Shown here: positions 31,832 to 39,645 of the stretch, in pieces
Layout of the letters: every line of letters begins with the position of its first letter
Position numbering within the stretch: the stretch's first letter is position 1
Source: Candidatus Poribacteria bacterium
Lineage (GTDB): Bacteria; Poribacteria; WGA-4E; WGA-3G
Direction: 5' to 3'
Length of the DNA stretch: 39,645 nt
NCBI GenBank assembly: GCA_003635185.1
Contig: PYJA01000076.1
Span: forward strand, 1 to 39,645
Translations under genes and position numbers: made by a program
Notes under the pieces: model-generated
Databases searched by the model: none
The model's input: only the letters and a program-made list of their open reading frames with translations
Told to the model about the DNA's origin: nothing

Positions 31832-32956
31832 ATGGCATCAGCAAAAACCACAAAAATTGTCATTGTCGGTGCTGGTGTTATTGGTGCTTGTTTAGCCTAC
31901 CATCTCTCCCTTCGCCTCCAAAATGTTGTTACTGTCCTTGAGCGTGGTGTTCCTGGTGCGGGAGCATCTGGACACTCTTTCGCTTGGGTGAATGCCTTTG
32001 GAAAAGACCCGCGCGATTATCACACACTTAATCGGCGTTCTTTAGATATGTGGTATCGATTGGCGCATGAACTTGATGCGGATATCGGTATTCATTACGG
32101 TGGTGAAATGCGATGGGAGAGCGAGACTGAGCGTGCGACGCAGTTGAAACGACGTATCCAGCAACTCCAAACCTGGGGCTATCCGTGCAAACTTATAACA
32201 CACGAAGAAATGTTCGCATTAGAACCCGAACTAAGTCCGGGTGCCTTGCTTGCTGCATCCCATTCCGAAGCAGACATTCACATAGAAACCGACAAATTTA
32301 TTGCTGTATGTCTTGAGCGCGCACAGGAATCTGGTGCAATTGTGCATTCAAAAACCTGTGTCACAGATTTTGTTATTCGCAACGGAAGGATTGCTGCCGT
32401 TAAAGCAACTGATACAGAATATCAGTGTGATTTCGTAGTTTTGGCAAGTGGCGTTCAGACTACCGAACTTGCATCCCTCGCTGGTCTCCACATACCGCAG
32501 CAGCAAAGTCCTGGGATTGTTATTAAGACAACACCGTGTATTCCTGTCTTAAAAAATGTCGCAGTCATTCACGCGCCGCCAGTAGATGACAATCATCAAC
32601 ATCTACATCTGAGACAACTCGCTGACGGCACTCTTAGAATCGGACAGGGAACACAGGAAGGCATAAACCGTGACGATTCACAGGTACATGCTGATGCGCT
32701 CCTTGCGCAAGCCAAAACCTATTTGCCAGCAATCGCAGATGCCGAAGCCGTTCCTACGCCTGTGGGGTATCGTCCAATGCCGCTTGACGGATTCCCGATA
32801 CTCGGATTTACTGAGGCTGTACCGAATCTATATGTTGCCCTAATGCACAGCGGTGTAACCTTAGCACCTCTAATAGGTGAGATGGCAACTTTGGAAATTG
32901 TTGATGGTGTGCGGGTAGATTGGTTTTCACCCTATCGATTAGAGCGGTTTGAGTAG
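31832..32956 (+). CDS. FAD-dependent oxidoreductase, DAO family
   Basis: The 374-residue enzyme has the dinucleotide motif GAGVIG (13-18), the acidic E of ERGVPGAGASGHS and the C-terminal block PMPLDGFPILGF. It belongs to the D-amino-acid oxidase/glycine oxidase-like group that oxidises amines and amino acids. The ATG at 31832 is preferred over a TTG six bases before. There are no partners nearby. It converges with the solute-binding protein and their mRNAs probably end in the hairpin at 32952-32980. Confidence 0.9.
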   Translation: MASAKTTKIVIVGAGVIGACLAYHLSLRLQNVVTVLERGVPGAGASGHSFAWVNAFGKDPRDYHTLNRRSLDMWYRLAHELDADIGIHYGGEMRWESETERATQLKRRIQQLQTWGYPCKLITHEEMFALEPELSPGALLAASHSEADIHIETDKFIAVCLERAQESGAIVHSKTCVTDFVIRNGRIAAVKATDTEYQCDFVVLASGVQTTELASLAGLHIPQQQSPGIVIKTTPCIPVLKNVAVIHAPPVDDNHQHLHLRQLADGTLRIGQGTQEGINRDDSQVHADALLAQAKTYLPAIADAEAVPTPVGYRPMPLDGFPILGFTEAVPNLYVALMHSGVTLAPLIGEMATLEIVDGVRVDWFSPYRLERFE

Positions 32957-32980
32957 GTGTGCCGAAAAGGCATACCTACT
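32952..32980. terminator. Hairpin overlapping a stop codon
   Basis: AGTAGGTGTGCC (32952-32963) and GGCATACCTACT (32969-32980) form a 12-bp stem with one G-T pair and a 5-base loop. The TAG stop of the FAD enzyme (32954-32956) lies inside the stem. It sits between convergent genes and could work in both directions. Confidence 0.65.
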
Positions 32981-32990
32981 GATTTGAGAA

Positions 32991-34142
32991 TTACTCAAAG
33001 AGTTCTAATTTGCCATTCTTGACAATCAAGATTTTCGGATCATAAATAGCGTCCCCATTTTCGTCAAATGAAAACTTGCCTAAAATGGTATCAAAATCCC
33101 TGATATTAGCAAGCGCGTCCCGAATAGCTGCTGCATCAGTGGATTCTGCATTAGCAATCGCCTCCGCCAAAATATAAAGTGTGGCATAAGCACGAGCAGC
33201 ATAATTGTTTGGTGCAATTTTGTACGTAGCAGTATACTTCTCTATAAAGGCTTGATTCCCTGGTGTATCAACGGCAGCACCCCACCCGACGAACGTTATA
33301 GCTCCTTCGGCAGCTTCACCTGCGGCTTCAACATCAGCCTCGGTTAACGTCCGAATGATAAATGGCGCGGATATACCAAGTTCGCGGCCCTTGCGAAGTA
33401 TTTCAGGCTTTTCTCCCGGTAAAGATGAGACAAAGATAGCATCAGGATTTAACGCTTTTATCCGCGTTAACTGCTCCGTAAAATCGTCTGTTTCGCCACC
33501 TTGAAATGTTTCTGTGCCAAGAATTACAACACCCTTTGCAGTAAGTGCATCTCGTACCGCTGCATCTCCATCAGTCGAAAAAACATCCGTTTTATCATAT
33601 AACGTAGCTACGTTTTGATAACCAAGTTTCGCGTGCGTTGCTTCAATACCGTTAGGCACTAACACATCTGTGGTCAGTGCGACTCGAAAAGTAAAATCAC
33701 TGATTGCACTGAGACCCCGTGCAGCGGATGTTGGGCTTATTGCGACAATTTGATGTTCTTTGGCAATAGGAAAAGCCTGTTTGGTCGCTGAAGAGGTCGT
33801 GGGGCCAAGGATAACAGAAACGCCATTTTCTTTAATTAGTTTATTGTAAGCCGCAATTGCCCCTTCCACGGTGCCTTGATCGTCAACAGTAATAAACTTA
33901 AGATTCGAACCAGCGAGTTGTGAGTCATTAATTTCATTGAGCGCCAATTCAAAAGCCTGTTCCACGTATTTTCCAAATACGGAAGCGTTTCTTCCTGTCC
34001 GAGTTAAGACAACACCGATGTCAATTTCTTCACTTGGGATAGGTTCAACGATTTGTGGAATCCGTTCACAGCCGGATAAACCCACAAATATAGTAATAAT
34101 TGCGAATACAATCGTTCGTGTTGAAATGTTTCTTATGTTCAT
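32991..34142 (-). CDS. Branched-chain amino acid-type ABC substrate-binding lipoprotein
   Basis: The 383-residue product has a lipoprotein leader with lipobox LSGC (Cys 25) and a type I periplasmic binding fold of the Leu/Ile/Val (LivJ-like) class. Blocks include IGVVLTRTGRNASVFGKYVEQAFELALNE, GVSVILGPTTSSATKQAFPIA and YAARAYATLYILAEAI. No ATPase or permease gene is nearby, so it either serves a distant transporter or is a sensor. AAGGAG four bases before ATG 34142 chooses this start over an earlier one in frame. The ligand is not predictable. Confidence 0.9.
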   Translation of the reverse strand: MNIRNISTRTIVFAIITIFVGLSGCERIPQIVEPIPSEEIDIGVVLTRTGRNASVFGKYVEQAFELALNEINDSQLAGSNLKFITVDDQGTVEGAIAAYNKLIKENGVSVILGPTTSSATKQAFPIAKEHQIVAISPTSAARGLSAISDFTFRVALTTDVLVPNGIEATHAKLGYQNVATLYDKTDVFSTDGDAAVRDALTAKGVVILGTETFQGGETDDFTEQLTRIKALNPDAIFVSSLPGEKPEILRKGRELGISAPFIIRTLTEADVEAAGEAAEGAITFVGWGAAVDTPGNQAFIEKYTATYKIAPNNYAARAYATLYILAEAIANAESTDAAAIRDALANIRDFDTILGKFSFDENGDAIYDPKILIVKNGKLELFE

Positions 34143-34296
34143 AAAACTCCTTGATAACACATATATCGTGCCTATTTTAGTTTTTTGGTGGCATATTCGG
34201 TATGCTTTCTGTTTAAACAACATTATAATTATACCATTGCTGTGTTGTAAGTCAAATTGAATTGTTGAGGACCAGCAATTCCGAAGACAGAAAAAC

Positions 34297-34325
34297 TTGA
34301 CAATACTATAAAAACCCCTTAAAAT
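34297..34325 (+). promoter_or_regulatory. Near-consensus promoter of the gamma-glutamyltransferase gene
   Basis: TTGACA (34297-34302) and TAAAAT (34320-34325) are spaced by 17 bases. The predicted start point leaves a leader of about 27 bases before ATG 34359. Confidence 0.65.
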
Positions 34326-34358
34326 TCCACGTATTACTTTTCAGCGAAAGGAGAGACC

Positions 34359-35960
34359 ATGAATTCACACAAAATAGAGTACGGTACTGTTGTTGGCCCA
34401 CATCCGCGTACGGCAAGGGCAGGATTCGATATGCTTCTTGAAGGCGGGAATGCTGTGGATGCTGCTGTCGCTGCTGCGTTTGCGGAGGGTGTCGTTGAAC
34501 CTTCACAGAACGGTATTGCTGGCTACGGCGGTTGTATGCTGATCTATCGCAAGAAAACACAAGATGTTATAGCGATAGACTACAATTCTGCTGCACCAGC
34601 AGCTGCTTCCGAAGATATGTTTACGATTGAAGACGCACCCGATGCTCCTGCCGGTTACCGCGTTCCGGGACGCGTCAACGTTCACGGACCTTTGTCTATT
34701 GGCGTGCCGGGTGTTGTTGCTGGTTTATGCTTGGCATTGGAGGAGTATGGTAGTCTTCCGCTTGCGGATGTTTTACGTCCCGCTATCAACTCAGCACGTT
34801 ACGGTTATGCACCGAATAGTGCAAATCGTGGTGGGATTGCGGGGAATGCTGAACGGTGGAAGCAGGAGTTTCCAGAAACAGCACGGGTTTTCCTCAGAGA
34901 CGGTAAGCCACCGAAAAAAGGTGAAGTACTTACTAATCCAGACTTGGCACGGACCCTGGAGGTTGTCGCTGAAGGTGGACACGCTGCATTCTACGAAGGC
35001 ACTATAGCCGAAACAATCGCTAACCACATTCAGGAATTAGGAGGATGTTTAACCGTTGGTGATCTGAAAAATTACCGTGCTTTCATTACGCAACCTTATG
35101 AAATTCAATATCGCGGTTATTCCGTGTGGACAGCACCTCTCGGTGCAGGTGGACTAACTACCTTACAGATGCTCCGTTTAGTAGAAGAATTTGAAGTAGC
35201 TGAAATGTCTCTCACAGATAGATTTCATCTTTTTGCTGAAGCAATGAAGATTTGTTGGGGTGAAAGACTCCGCAGATTCGGTGATCCCGCATTCGTTGAT
35301 ATAGATATAGATGAAGAACTGTCAGATAGTTTCACGGCAACACTCAGTGAAAAATTGAAGGCAGGTCTGGAATCACCACAACCAGGAGAGGTTGTCTATC
35401 ACGAACCGATGAGTTGTACTAGCCATATTTCCACAGCGGATGCGGAGGGGAATATGGTATCGCTGACGCAGACACACGGTGGCGGATTCGGTTCTATGGT
35501 AACCGTGCCTGGTACCGGACTGCTTTTCGGGCACGGTGTGGGTCGTTTCGATCCGAGGCCGGGGTTAGCCAATTCTGTCGGTCCGTGTAAACGTCCACTT
35601 CACAATATGGGACCGTGTCTTGCCACACGGGATGGCATGCCGTTTGCGACTTATGGTATCCCCGGCGGTCGTACTATCCCAAACAATCAACTAAACTTCA
35701 GCGTTAGTCTTATAGATTTACAAGTATCCGCGCAGGCGGCATTGGATGCGCCACGTTTTCATAGCGACGGTGCGGAACCTATTCAGGTAGAATCCCGTGC
35801 GGGTGAAGAAGTACTTGCTGGATTACGTGAACTTGGACATGAAATTACAGCGAGTGGTGGAATCGGTGGACCAGGACACGTTATTCGTCTATGGAATGAA
35901 GGAACTTGTCACGATGGCGGTACAGACCCGCGTGGTGAAGGTAAAGTTATATCACGTTAA
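34359..35960 (+). CDS. Gamma-glutamyltransferase-family protein
   Basis: The 533-residue product is an N-terminal-nucleophile hydrolase that self-cleaves. The new N-terminal Thr is T354 in MSCTSHISTADAEGNMVSLTQT. Other blocks are GGNAVDAAVAAAFAEGVVEPSQNGIAGYGG (29-58), SIGVPGVVAGL and NMGPCLATRDG. It has no signal peptide, though typical enzymes are periplasmic, so it may be one of the many cytoplasmic homologues with other acyl substrates. GAAAGGAGAG precedes ATG 34359. It probably starts an mRNA with the Rieske and epimerase genes. Confidence 0.9.
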   Translation: MNSHKIEYGTVVGPHPRTARAGFDMLLEGGNAVDAAVAAAFAEGVVEPSQNGIAGYGGCMLIYRKKTQDVIAIDYNSAAPAAASEDMFTIEDAPDAPAGYRVPGRVNVHGPLSIGVPGVVAGLCLALEEYGSLPLADVLRPAINSARYGYAPNSANRGGIAGNAERWKQEFPETARVFLRDGKPPKKGEVLTNPDLARTLEVVAEGGHAAFYEGTIAETIANHIQELGGCLTVGDLKNYRAFITQPYEIQYRGYSVWTAPLGAGGLTTLQMLRLVEEFEVAEMSLTDRFHLFAEAMKICWGERLRRFGDPAFVDIDIDEELSDSFTATLSEKLKAGLESPQPGEVVYHEPMSCTSHISTADAEGNMVSLTQTHGGGFGSMVTVPGTGLLFGHGVGRFDPRPGLANSVGPCKRPLHNMGPCLATRDGMPFATYGIPGGRTIPNNQLNFSVSLIDLQVSAQAALDAPRFHSDGAEPIQVESRAGEEVLAGLRELGHEITASGGIGGPGHVIRLWNEGTCHDGGTDPRGEGKVISR

Positions 35961-36039
35961 TGGGCATACGTCCCATAGAAGTCGTAGAAGGGATTGATAA
36001 TCCCAATTTTAATCTAATTCTTTTGGAGTTTTAACAGAT

Positions 36040-36375
36040 ATGTCACAATTTGTAAAAGCCGCGACAACCGAGCAAATAAGACCAGGAACCTGCATCGGTG
36101 TCAAGGTTGAAGGTGTTTTTATCGGTATCTACAATGTTGAAGGTGAGTATTATGCCATGAACAATATCTGTCCACACCTCGGTGGGGTTTTGACTTACGG
36201 TTTCTTGGACAAGAATTGTGTTACCTGCCCAATGCACATGTGGGAATTTGATGTAAAGACCGGAGAATGTGTTTGGCCAGGTGAAGAGAGTATTCCTGTC
36301 TATCCCATCAAAATCGAGGGCGAGGATATTCTTGTCAATGTAGATGAACCGATGAATATGGACAAACCACAGTAG
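36040..36375 (+). CDS. Rieske [2Fe-2S] ferredoxin-like protein
   Basis: The 111-residue protein is a single Rieske domain with ligands C44 and H46 (CPHLGG) and C63 and H66 (CPMHMWEF). It is about the usual size for the ferredoxin component of a dioxygenase or nitrite-reductase-like system. No oxygenase alpha subunit is in the window, unless the PhyH enzyme or the FAD enzyme receives its electrons, which is unlikely. It lies between the glutamyltransferase and epimerase genes on the same strand. Confidence 0.92.
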   Translation: MSQFVKAATTEQIRPGTCIGVKVEGVFIGIYNVEGEYYAMNNICPHLGGVLTYGFLDKNCVTCPMHMWEFDVKTGECVWPGEESIPVYPIKIEGEDILVNVDEPMNMDKPQ

Positions 36376-36424
36376 AAGCGATTAACACTAATGCCTATTG
36401 TGTTAATCAGAAAGGAGGGACAGC

Positions 36425-37372
36425 ATGGCATATCTGCTCACCGGTGGCATGGGATGCATCGGTACTTATGTTATTCGCGACCTATTAGCTGCCGGTGAAA
36501 AAGTGGTCGTTTTTGATTTTGCTTACGACTTAACAATTCCAAAGATGGTGCTATCAGATGCGCAAATTGAAAGTTTTACTTTTGTGCAAGGGGACATTAC
36601 AGACCTGCCGCACGTCTTACGCACCGTTCAAGAACATGAAATTGATCGAGTTATCCACCTTGCTTCGTGGCAGGTGCCAGCATGTAATGCAAATCCGCCG
36701 CAAGCGTTGAAAGTCGTATGTGAAGGGACAATCAATATATTAGAAGCAGCGCGTATTTTCAATCTCAAACGCGTTGTGTGGGCAAGTAGTGTAGCAGTTT
36801 TCGGTTCACCAGAGGATTATAACCATCAACAGATTCTTAACGATGCTCCACATTATCCTAAGTTTATCTATGGCGCATGTAAATCGCTCAACGAAAGATA
36901 TGCAATGCACTATTTTGATGCTTACGGTGTTGATTCAATCGGACTTCGGTTTACAGCGGTCTACGGAGTGGGTCGGACACGAGGGATGAGTTCGTTTACA
37001 ACAAAAATGATTGAGGCGGTAGCAATGGGTGAACCGCATGTGTGTCCGTTTGGTGACGATTCGGTAGATTGGCAGTATGTAGAAGATGTGTCTCGATCAA
37101 TTGTGATGGCGTGCACATGCCCGACAACGAAGACGCGTGTTTTCAATGTCAAGGGGGGTATCCGCCCCGTAAAAGACGGTGTGGCGTACCTGAAAACTTT
37201 AGCGCCGAATGCGCAGATTACATTGGAACCTGGAGTGTTTGGTATCTCGTGGGATTATGATGCAACAGCTATCGCCCAGGAGATGGGATTTACACCTGCT
37301 TATACGATGGAGCAGGGAATCCTGAAAACATTTAATAGGTTTCGTGAGCGTGCTGGATTGGAACAAGTTTAA
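36425..37372 (+). CDS. NAD-dependent epimerase/dehydratase
   Basis: The 315-residue extended SDR has the cofactor motif GGMGCIG (7-13), catalytic S121 or S122 (WASSVAVFG), and Y149 and K153 (YGACK). The substrate-binding part includes LRFTAVYGVGR and VDWQYVEDVSR. Such enzymes change sugar nucleotides or sugar acids; the acceptor is not known. AAGGAGG eight bases upstream supports ATG 36425. The stop codon lies in the stem of the following terminator. Confidence 0.92.
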   Translation: MAYLLTGGMGCIGTYVIRDLLAAGEKVVVFDFAYDLTIPKMVLSDAQIESFTFVQGDITDLPHVLRTVQEHEIDRVIHLASWQVPACNANPPQALKVVCEGTINILEAARIFNLKRVVWASSVAVFGSPEDYNHQQILNDAPHYPKFIYGACKSLNERYAMHYFDAYGVDSIGLRFTAVYGVGRTRGMSSFTTKMIEAVAMGEPHVCPFGDDSVDWQYVEDVSRSIVMACTCPTTKTRVFNVKGGIRPVKDGVAYLKTLAPNAQITLEPGVFGISWDYDATAIAQEMGFTPAYTMEQGILKTFNRFRERAGLEQV

Positions 37373-37408
37373 GTGTAAAGGCAGAGTATACTTCGCCTTT
37401 ACACTTAA
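37369..37408. terminator. Perfect 14-bp hairpin at the end of the epimerase gene
   Basis: TTAAGTGTAAAGGC (37369-37382) pairs exactly with 37395-37408 around a 12-base loop. The TAA stop (37370-37372) is in the left arm. It is followed by AACAACG rather than T, so it may stop transcription mainly from the other side, where the secreted-protein gene ends at 37435. Confidence 0.7.
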
Positions 37409-37434
37409 AACAACGATTATGTTGTGCTTTCAAA

Positions 37435-38124
37435 TTAGTAATATTTTTTCATCTGAGCCCAGCTAACAGCTAACTTTCCGCGGGCTTCAACTGCGGTTGC
37501 CTGCCCCCACGGTATGTTATTACCACTACTATCGGCTTGATGTATATCATCAAAGTTCAGATGTCCCCAACCGCCGCCATGATTATCAACGACGACAATT
37601 TGAGCAGTTTTGCCTTTCAAGTCGGAAACATCCCACTCTTTCCGGGTCATGCTTTCATGGTTATCTCCGGTTGACGTTCGCTCAACCTCTTCATCAATTA
37701 CCAGGTTAACAGAACATGGATTAGGATCAGTTGCCCAAGGATGATTACCACCACCAATAAGGAAATTCATTGTTTCGCCAACAATTACGAATTCAATTGA
37801 GGTAATAGAACCCTGTGGCCCATCGCCTTGAACGCCACCTGGATTCTGTCCAAGTGCCGCCCCTTTATCCGGCCCTTGGTACTTTTCAAATCCTCCGATC
37901 CACCAATCTCCCTGATGGTTAGAGGGTTGGTTACGATTACGTGCTGTCGGGTTATCTCCCCAAGTCGGTTGGAAATCAAATGCTGTGCCTGTTTTCTCCC
38001 AATCGGTGAGATCACCTGTCTCAAAATCGTTGTTAAAAAATCGTGCAAAGGTAGGGTTAATGAATAAAACACATAAAAATGCAAACATAGAGAAAATCAT
38101 GAGCGATAAATACATTCTTTTCAT
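37435..38124 (-). CDS. Secreted FETGDLTDW-domain protein with conserved C-terminal tail (copy 1)
   Basis: The 229-residue product starts with a signal peptide (MKRMYLSLMIFSMF..., cut after NPTFA). The body is one domain, NNDFETGDLTDWEKTGTAF, then NPTARNRNQPSNHQGDWW, MNFLIGGGNHPW and GGWGHLNFDDIHQAD. The same fold is found beside glycoside hydrolases of family 32 and probably binds carbohydrate. It ends with GKLAVSWAQMKKYY. AAGGAG lies ten bases before ATG 38124. The next gene is a close paralogue. Confidence 0.85.
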   Translation of the reverse strand: MKRMYLSLMIFSMFAFLCVLFINPTFARFFNNDFETGDLTDWEKTGTAFDFQPTWGDNPTARNRNQPSNHQGDWWIGGFEKYQGPDKGAALGQNPGGVQGDGPQGSITSIEFVIVGETMNFLIGGGNHPWATDPNPCSVNLVIDEEVERTSTGDNHESMTRKEWDVSDLKGKTAQIVVVDNHGGGWGHLNFDDIHQADSSGNNIPWGQATAVEARGKLAVSWAQMKKYY

Positions 38125-38209
38125 CTTATATATCTCCTTTTTTTGAAAAGTTAGGTGTTTCATATCACTTATGTCCATAAGTGATATGAAACTTGTTTTA
38201 GATTTTAAA

Positions 38210-38902
38210 CTAATAATACTTCTTCATCTGTGCCCAGCTAACAGCTAACTTTCCACGGGCATCAACGGCAAGCACCCGGTCCCATGGAATGTTTTTGCCG
38301 CCAGCGTCTGCTTGATGGACATCGTCAAAGTTTGGATGTCCCCAACCGCCGCCATTTTGGTCAACAACGACAAGTTGAGCAGTTTTGCCTTTTAAGTCGG
38401 AAATATCCCACTCTGCCCGTATCATTGTTTCTGTTGTGCCAGCCTGTTGACCGGTTGATGTGCGAACGACTTCATCATCAATCTCAAGATTTACACAACA
38501 CGGACCAGGATCATTTTCCCAGGGGTGAAAACCTCCGCCGATGAGAAAATTCATCGTTTCTCCGATAATCTTGAACTCAATTGATGTTAGCGTGCCTTGA
38601 GGTCCGTCACCTTGAACATCACCAGCATTCTGTCCGAGTTTATTATCCGGGCCTTGGTACTTTTCAAATAGTCCAAGCCACCAATCGCCTTGATGGTTAG
38701 AAGGCTGGTTACGGTTTCGGGCTGTCGGATTATCTCCCCAAGTCGGTTGAAAATCAAATGCTGTGCCTGTTTTCTCCCAATCGGTGAGGTCGCCTGTCTC
38801 AAAATCGTTGTTAAACGCCCGTGCAAAGACAAGGTTAACAGGCAAAATGAATAAGATTATGAGAACAGAAGGCATCATAAGCGAGAAAATTATTTTTTTC
38901 AT
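38210..38902 (-). CDS. Secreted FETGDLTDW-domain protein with conserved C-terminal tail (copy 2)
   Basis: The 230-residue product is a close paralogue of the gene at 37435 (about three quarters identical by eye), with its own signal peptide (ending LVFA) and the same C-terminal GKLAVSWAQMKKYY. Differences cluster in loops, for example LGLFEKYQGPDNKLG against IGGFEKYQGPDKGAA, and CCVNLEIDDEVVR against CSVNLVIDEEVER. The signal peptides differ more than the domain does. AAGGAGATATCTG precedes ATG 38902. The pair is a tandem gene duplication. Confidence 0.85.
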   Translation of the reverse strand: MKKIIFSLMMPSVLIILFILPVNLVFARAFNNDFETGDLTDWEKTGTAFDFQPTWGDNPTARNRNQPSNHQGDWWLGLFEKYQGPDNKLGQNAGDVQGDGPQGTLTSIEFKIIGETMNFLIGGGFHPWENDPGPCCVNLEIDDEVVRTSTGQQAGTTETMIRAEWDISDLKGKTAQLVVVDQNGGGWGHPNFDDVHQADAGGKNIPWDRVLAVDARGKLAVSWAQMKKYY

Positions 38903-39202
38903 CAGATATCTCCTTCAGTTTTGAAAAGTGATGTGTTTACTAAATTTGCTTACTAACAAAATAAATTAAGAGTTTCACAACGTAATCGTTCTTCAATTCA
39001 TCTGATTCTATTTGTGAGGGTGTTAACCAAATAATGATGCTCAAGTCCGCAGCCCCTCTAAACTGTGGTACATCAAAACGATTTTCTAAATGATAACATA
39101 TTGGACAAAGGGTGTCAATGTCCTTTAGACGATTTTTTATTGACTTAAGTGTTGTTACTCTGTCCCCTCCATAACAACAATTCACTTTACTCGGAGGATA
39201 TC

Positions 39203-39586
39203 ATGAAAAGTTGTCCAAGATGTCAAAACAAGCACTTTGTGAAAAACGGGTTCGTCAACGAAACTCAACGCTATAAATGTCCGGCGTGTGGGTATCAATG
39301 GACACGCACGACACCCAGAGGATATCCACCCGGTCATAAAAGGTTGTCTGTGCTTTTATATTGTCATGGTCCTTCAATGCATGCTATCTCAAAACTTTTT
39401 GATGTCTCTGTGCCTGCTGTGCTGAAATGGATACGCGCCTTGCGAAAAAGCAGGCCTCCAAACCTAAGCTTGCTCCCGGCACCCCTATTAGTTTGGAGCT
39501 TGATGAAATGTGGCATTATATTGGAAATAAGAAAAACAAACTTTGGATATGGAAAGTCCTTGACAGAAATACCGGACACCTCATAG
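39203..39586 (+). CDS. IS1-family transposase, InsA-like first frame
   Basis: The protein begins MKSCPRCQNKHFVKNG, a zinc-finger pair (CPRC and CPACG), followed by an HTH-like ISKLFDVSVPAVLKWIRAL. This is the DNA-binding InsA part of IS1 elements. The frame continues beyond the usual end (IS1 InsA is about 91 residues) to 39586 without family likeness, because the rest of the transposase is in the -1 frame. GGAGG at 39193-39197 supports ATG 39203. The left end of the element probably lies between 39100 and 39200; I could not fix it. Confidence 0.85.
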   Translation: MKSCPRCQNKHFVKNGFVNETQRYKCPACGYQWTRTTPRGYPPGHKRLSVLLYCHGPSMHAISKLFDVSVPAVLKWIRALRKSRPPNLSLLPAPLLVWSLMKCGIILEIRKTNFGYGKSLTEIPDTS

Positions 39587-39645
39587 ATTGGAAATGTGGC
39601 GGACGTAATAAACAAATACTTGAGAAACTCACAACACGCCTTGTG
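39427..39645 (+). CDS. IS1-family transposase, InsB-like second frame (partial)
   Basis: In the -1 frame relative to InsA, from about 39445, the sequence reads KPKLAPGTPISLELDEMWHYIG and IWKVLDRNTGHLIDW. This matches the catalytic InsB part, with the DDE acidic residue in LELDEMWHYI. A run of five A at 39445-39449 (CGAAAAAGC) is where a -1 shift would join InsA to InsB, as in IS1, though IS1 uses a longer run. The gene runs off the right edge. Confidence 0.8.
   Translation, partial: MDTRLAKKQASKPKLAPGTPISLELDEMWHYIGNKKNKLWIWKVLDRNTGHLIDWKCGGRNKQILEKLTTRLV

Noticed and set aside
38940..39185. Open frame of 81 codons on the minus strand with a CPICYHLENR stretch
   Set aside because: It starts with GTG, has no ribosome binding site at that start, overlaps the probable left part of the IS1 element and resembles no family. 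It could be a decayed fragment, but I cannot support it as a gene.

Overview
The window is 39.6 kb of a moderately AT-rich bacterial chromosome from an uncultured-type marine or host-associated heterotroph. The mix of genes resembles Candidatus Poribacteria or a related sponge/marine lineage: a sulfatase, an exo-sialidase, a LamG protein, a DUF6785-like membrane protein, phytanoyl-CoA dioxygenase, three Gfo/Idh/MocA oxidoreductases, a Ycf48-like propeller, and many dispersed palindromic repeats. That assignment is inference from gene content; there is no rRNA or marker gene to prove it. I see no tRNA, rRNA, CRISPR array or replication origin.

Layout. 1-6.2 kb (+): the end of an unrecognised gene, a nested palindromic element, a frameshifted DUF2283 gene, a sulfatase, a large membrane protein and an L-rhamnonate-dehydratase-like enolase-superfamily enzyme. 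6.4-7.1 kb (-): an SGNH hydrolase. 7.2-14.5 kb (+): ThiE, a DUF2851 protein translationally coupled to a methyltransferase, a secreted LamG protein, a sialidase, a membrane-anchored WD40 propeller and a PIN-domain protein fused to an antitoxin-like tail. 14.54-16.00 kb: a very AT-rich cassette bounded by 45-bp inverted repeats and 9-bp direct repeats, carrying a lipoprotein gene and a possible small RNA. 16.0-26.1 kb (-): phytanoyl-CoA dioxygenase, Gfo/Idh/MocA, Ycf48-like, SDR, aldo/keto reductase, AAA/TOPRIM ATPase, GNAT, a second Gfo/Idh/MocA and an S10 carboxypeptidase. 26.4-33.0 kb (+): a third Gfo/Idh/MocA, a frameshifted small membrane protein, a LON-domain protein, a CDP-alcohol phosphatidyltransferase, two unrecognised proteins and a DAO-type FAD enzyme. 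33.0-34.1 kb (-): an orphan substrate-binding lipoprotein. 34.4-37.4 kb (+): gamma-glutamyltransferase, a Rieske ferredoxin and an NAD-dependent epimerase. 37.4-38.9 kb (-): two tandem paralogous secreted proteins. The right edge holds the start of an IS1-family element.

How the genes work together. Most products fit scavenging of complex, sulfated or sialylated glycans and sugar acids, and oxidation of the sugars released. None of the permeases needed for such a pathway is present except the DUF6785-like protein. The strongest unexplained signals are (1) the AT-rich cassette with transposition-like ends but no transposase, (2) a shared 14-residue C-terminal tail on three secreted proteins of two unrelated folds, and (3) several repeat families, including hairpins whose stems vary with compensating changes and elements sharing a TTATAGT-type terminal repeat.
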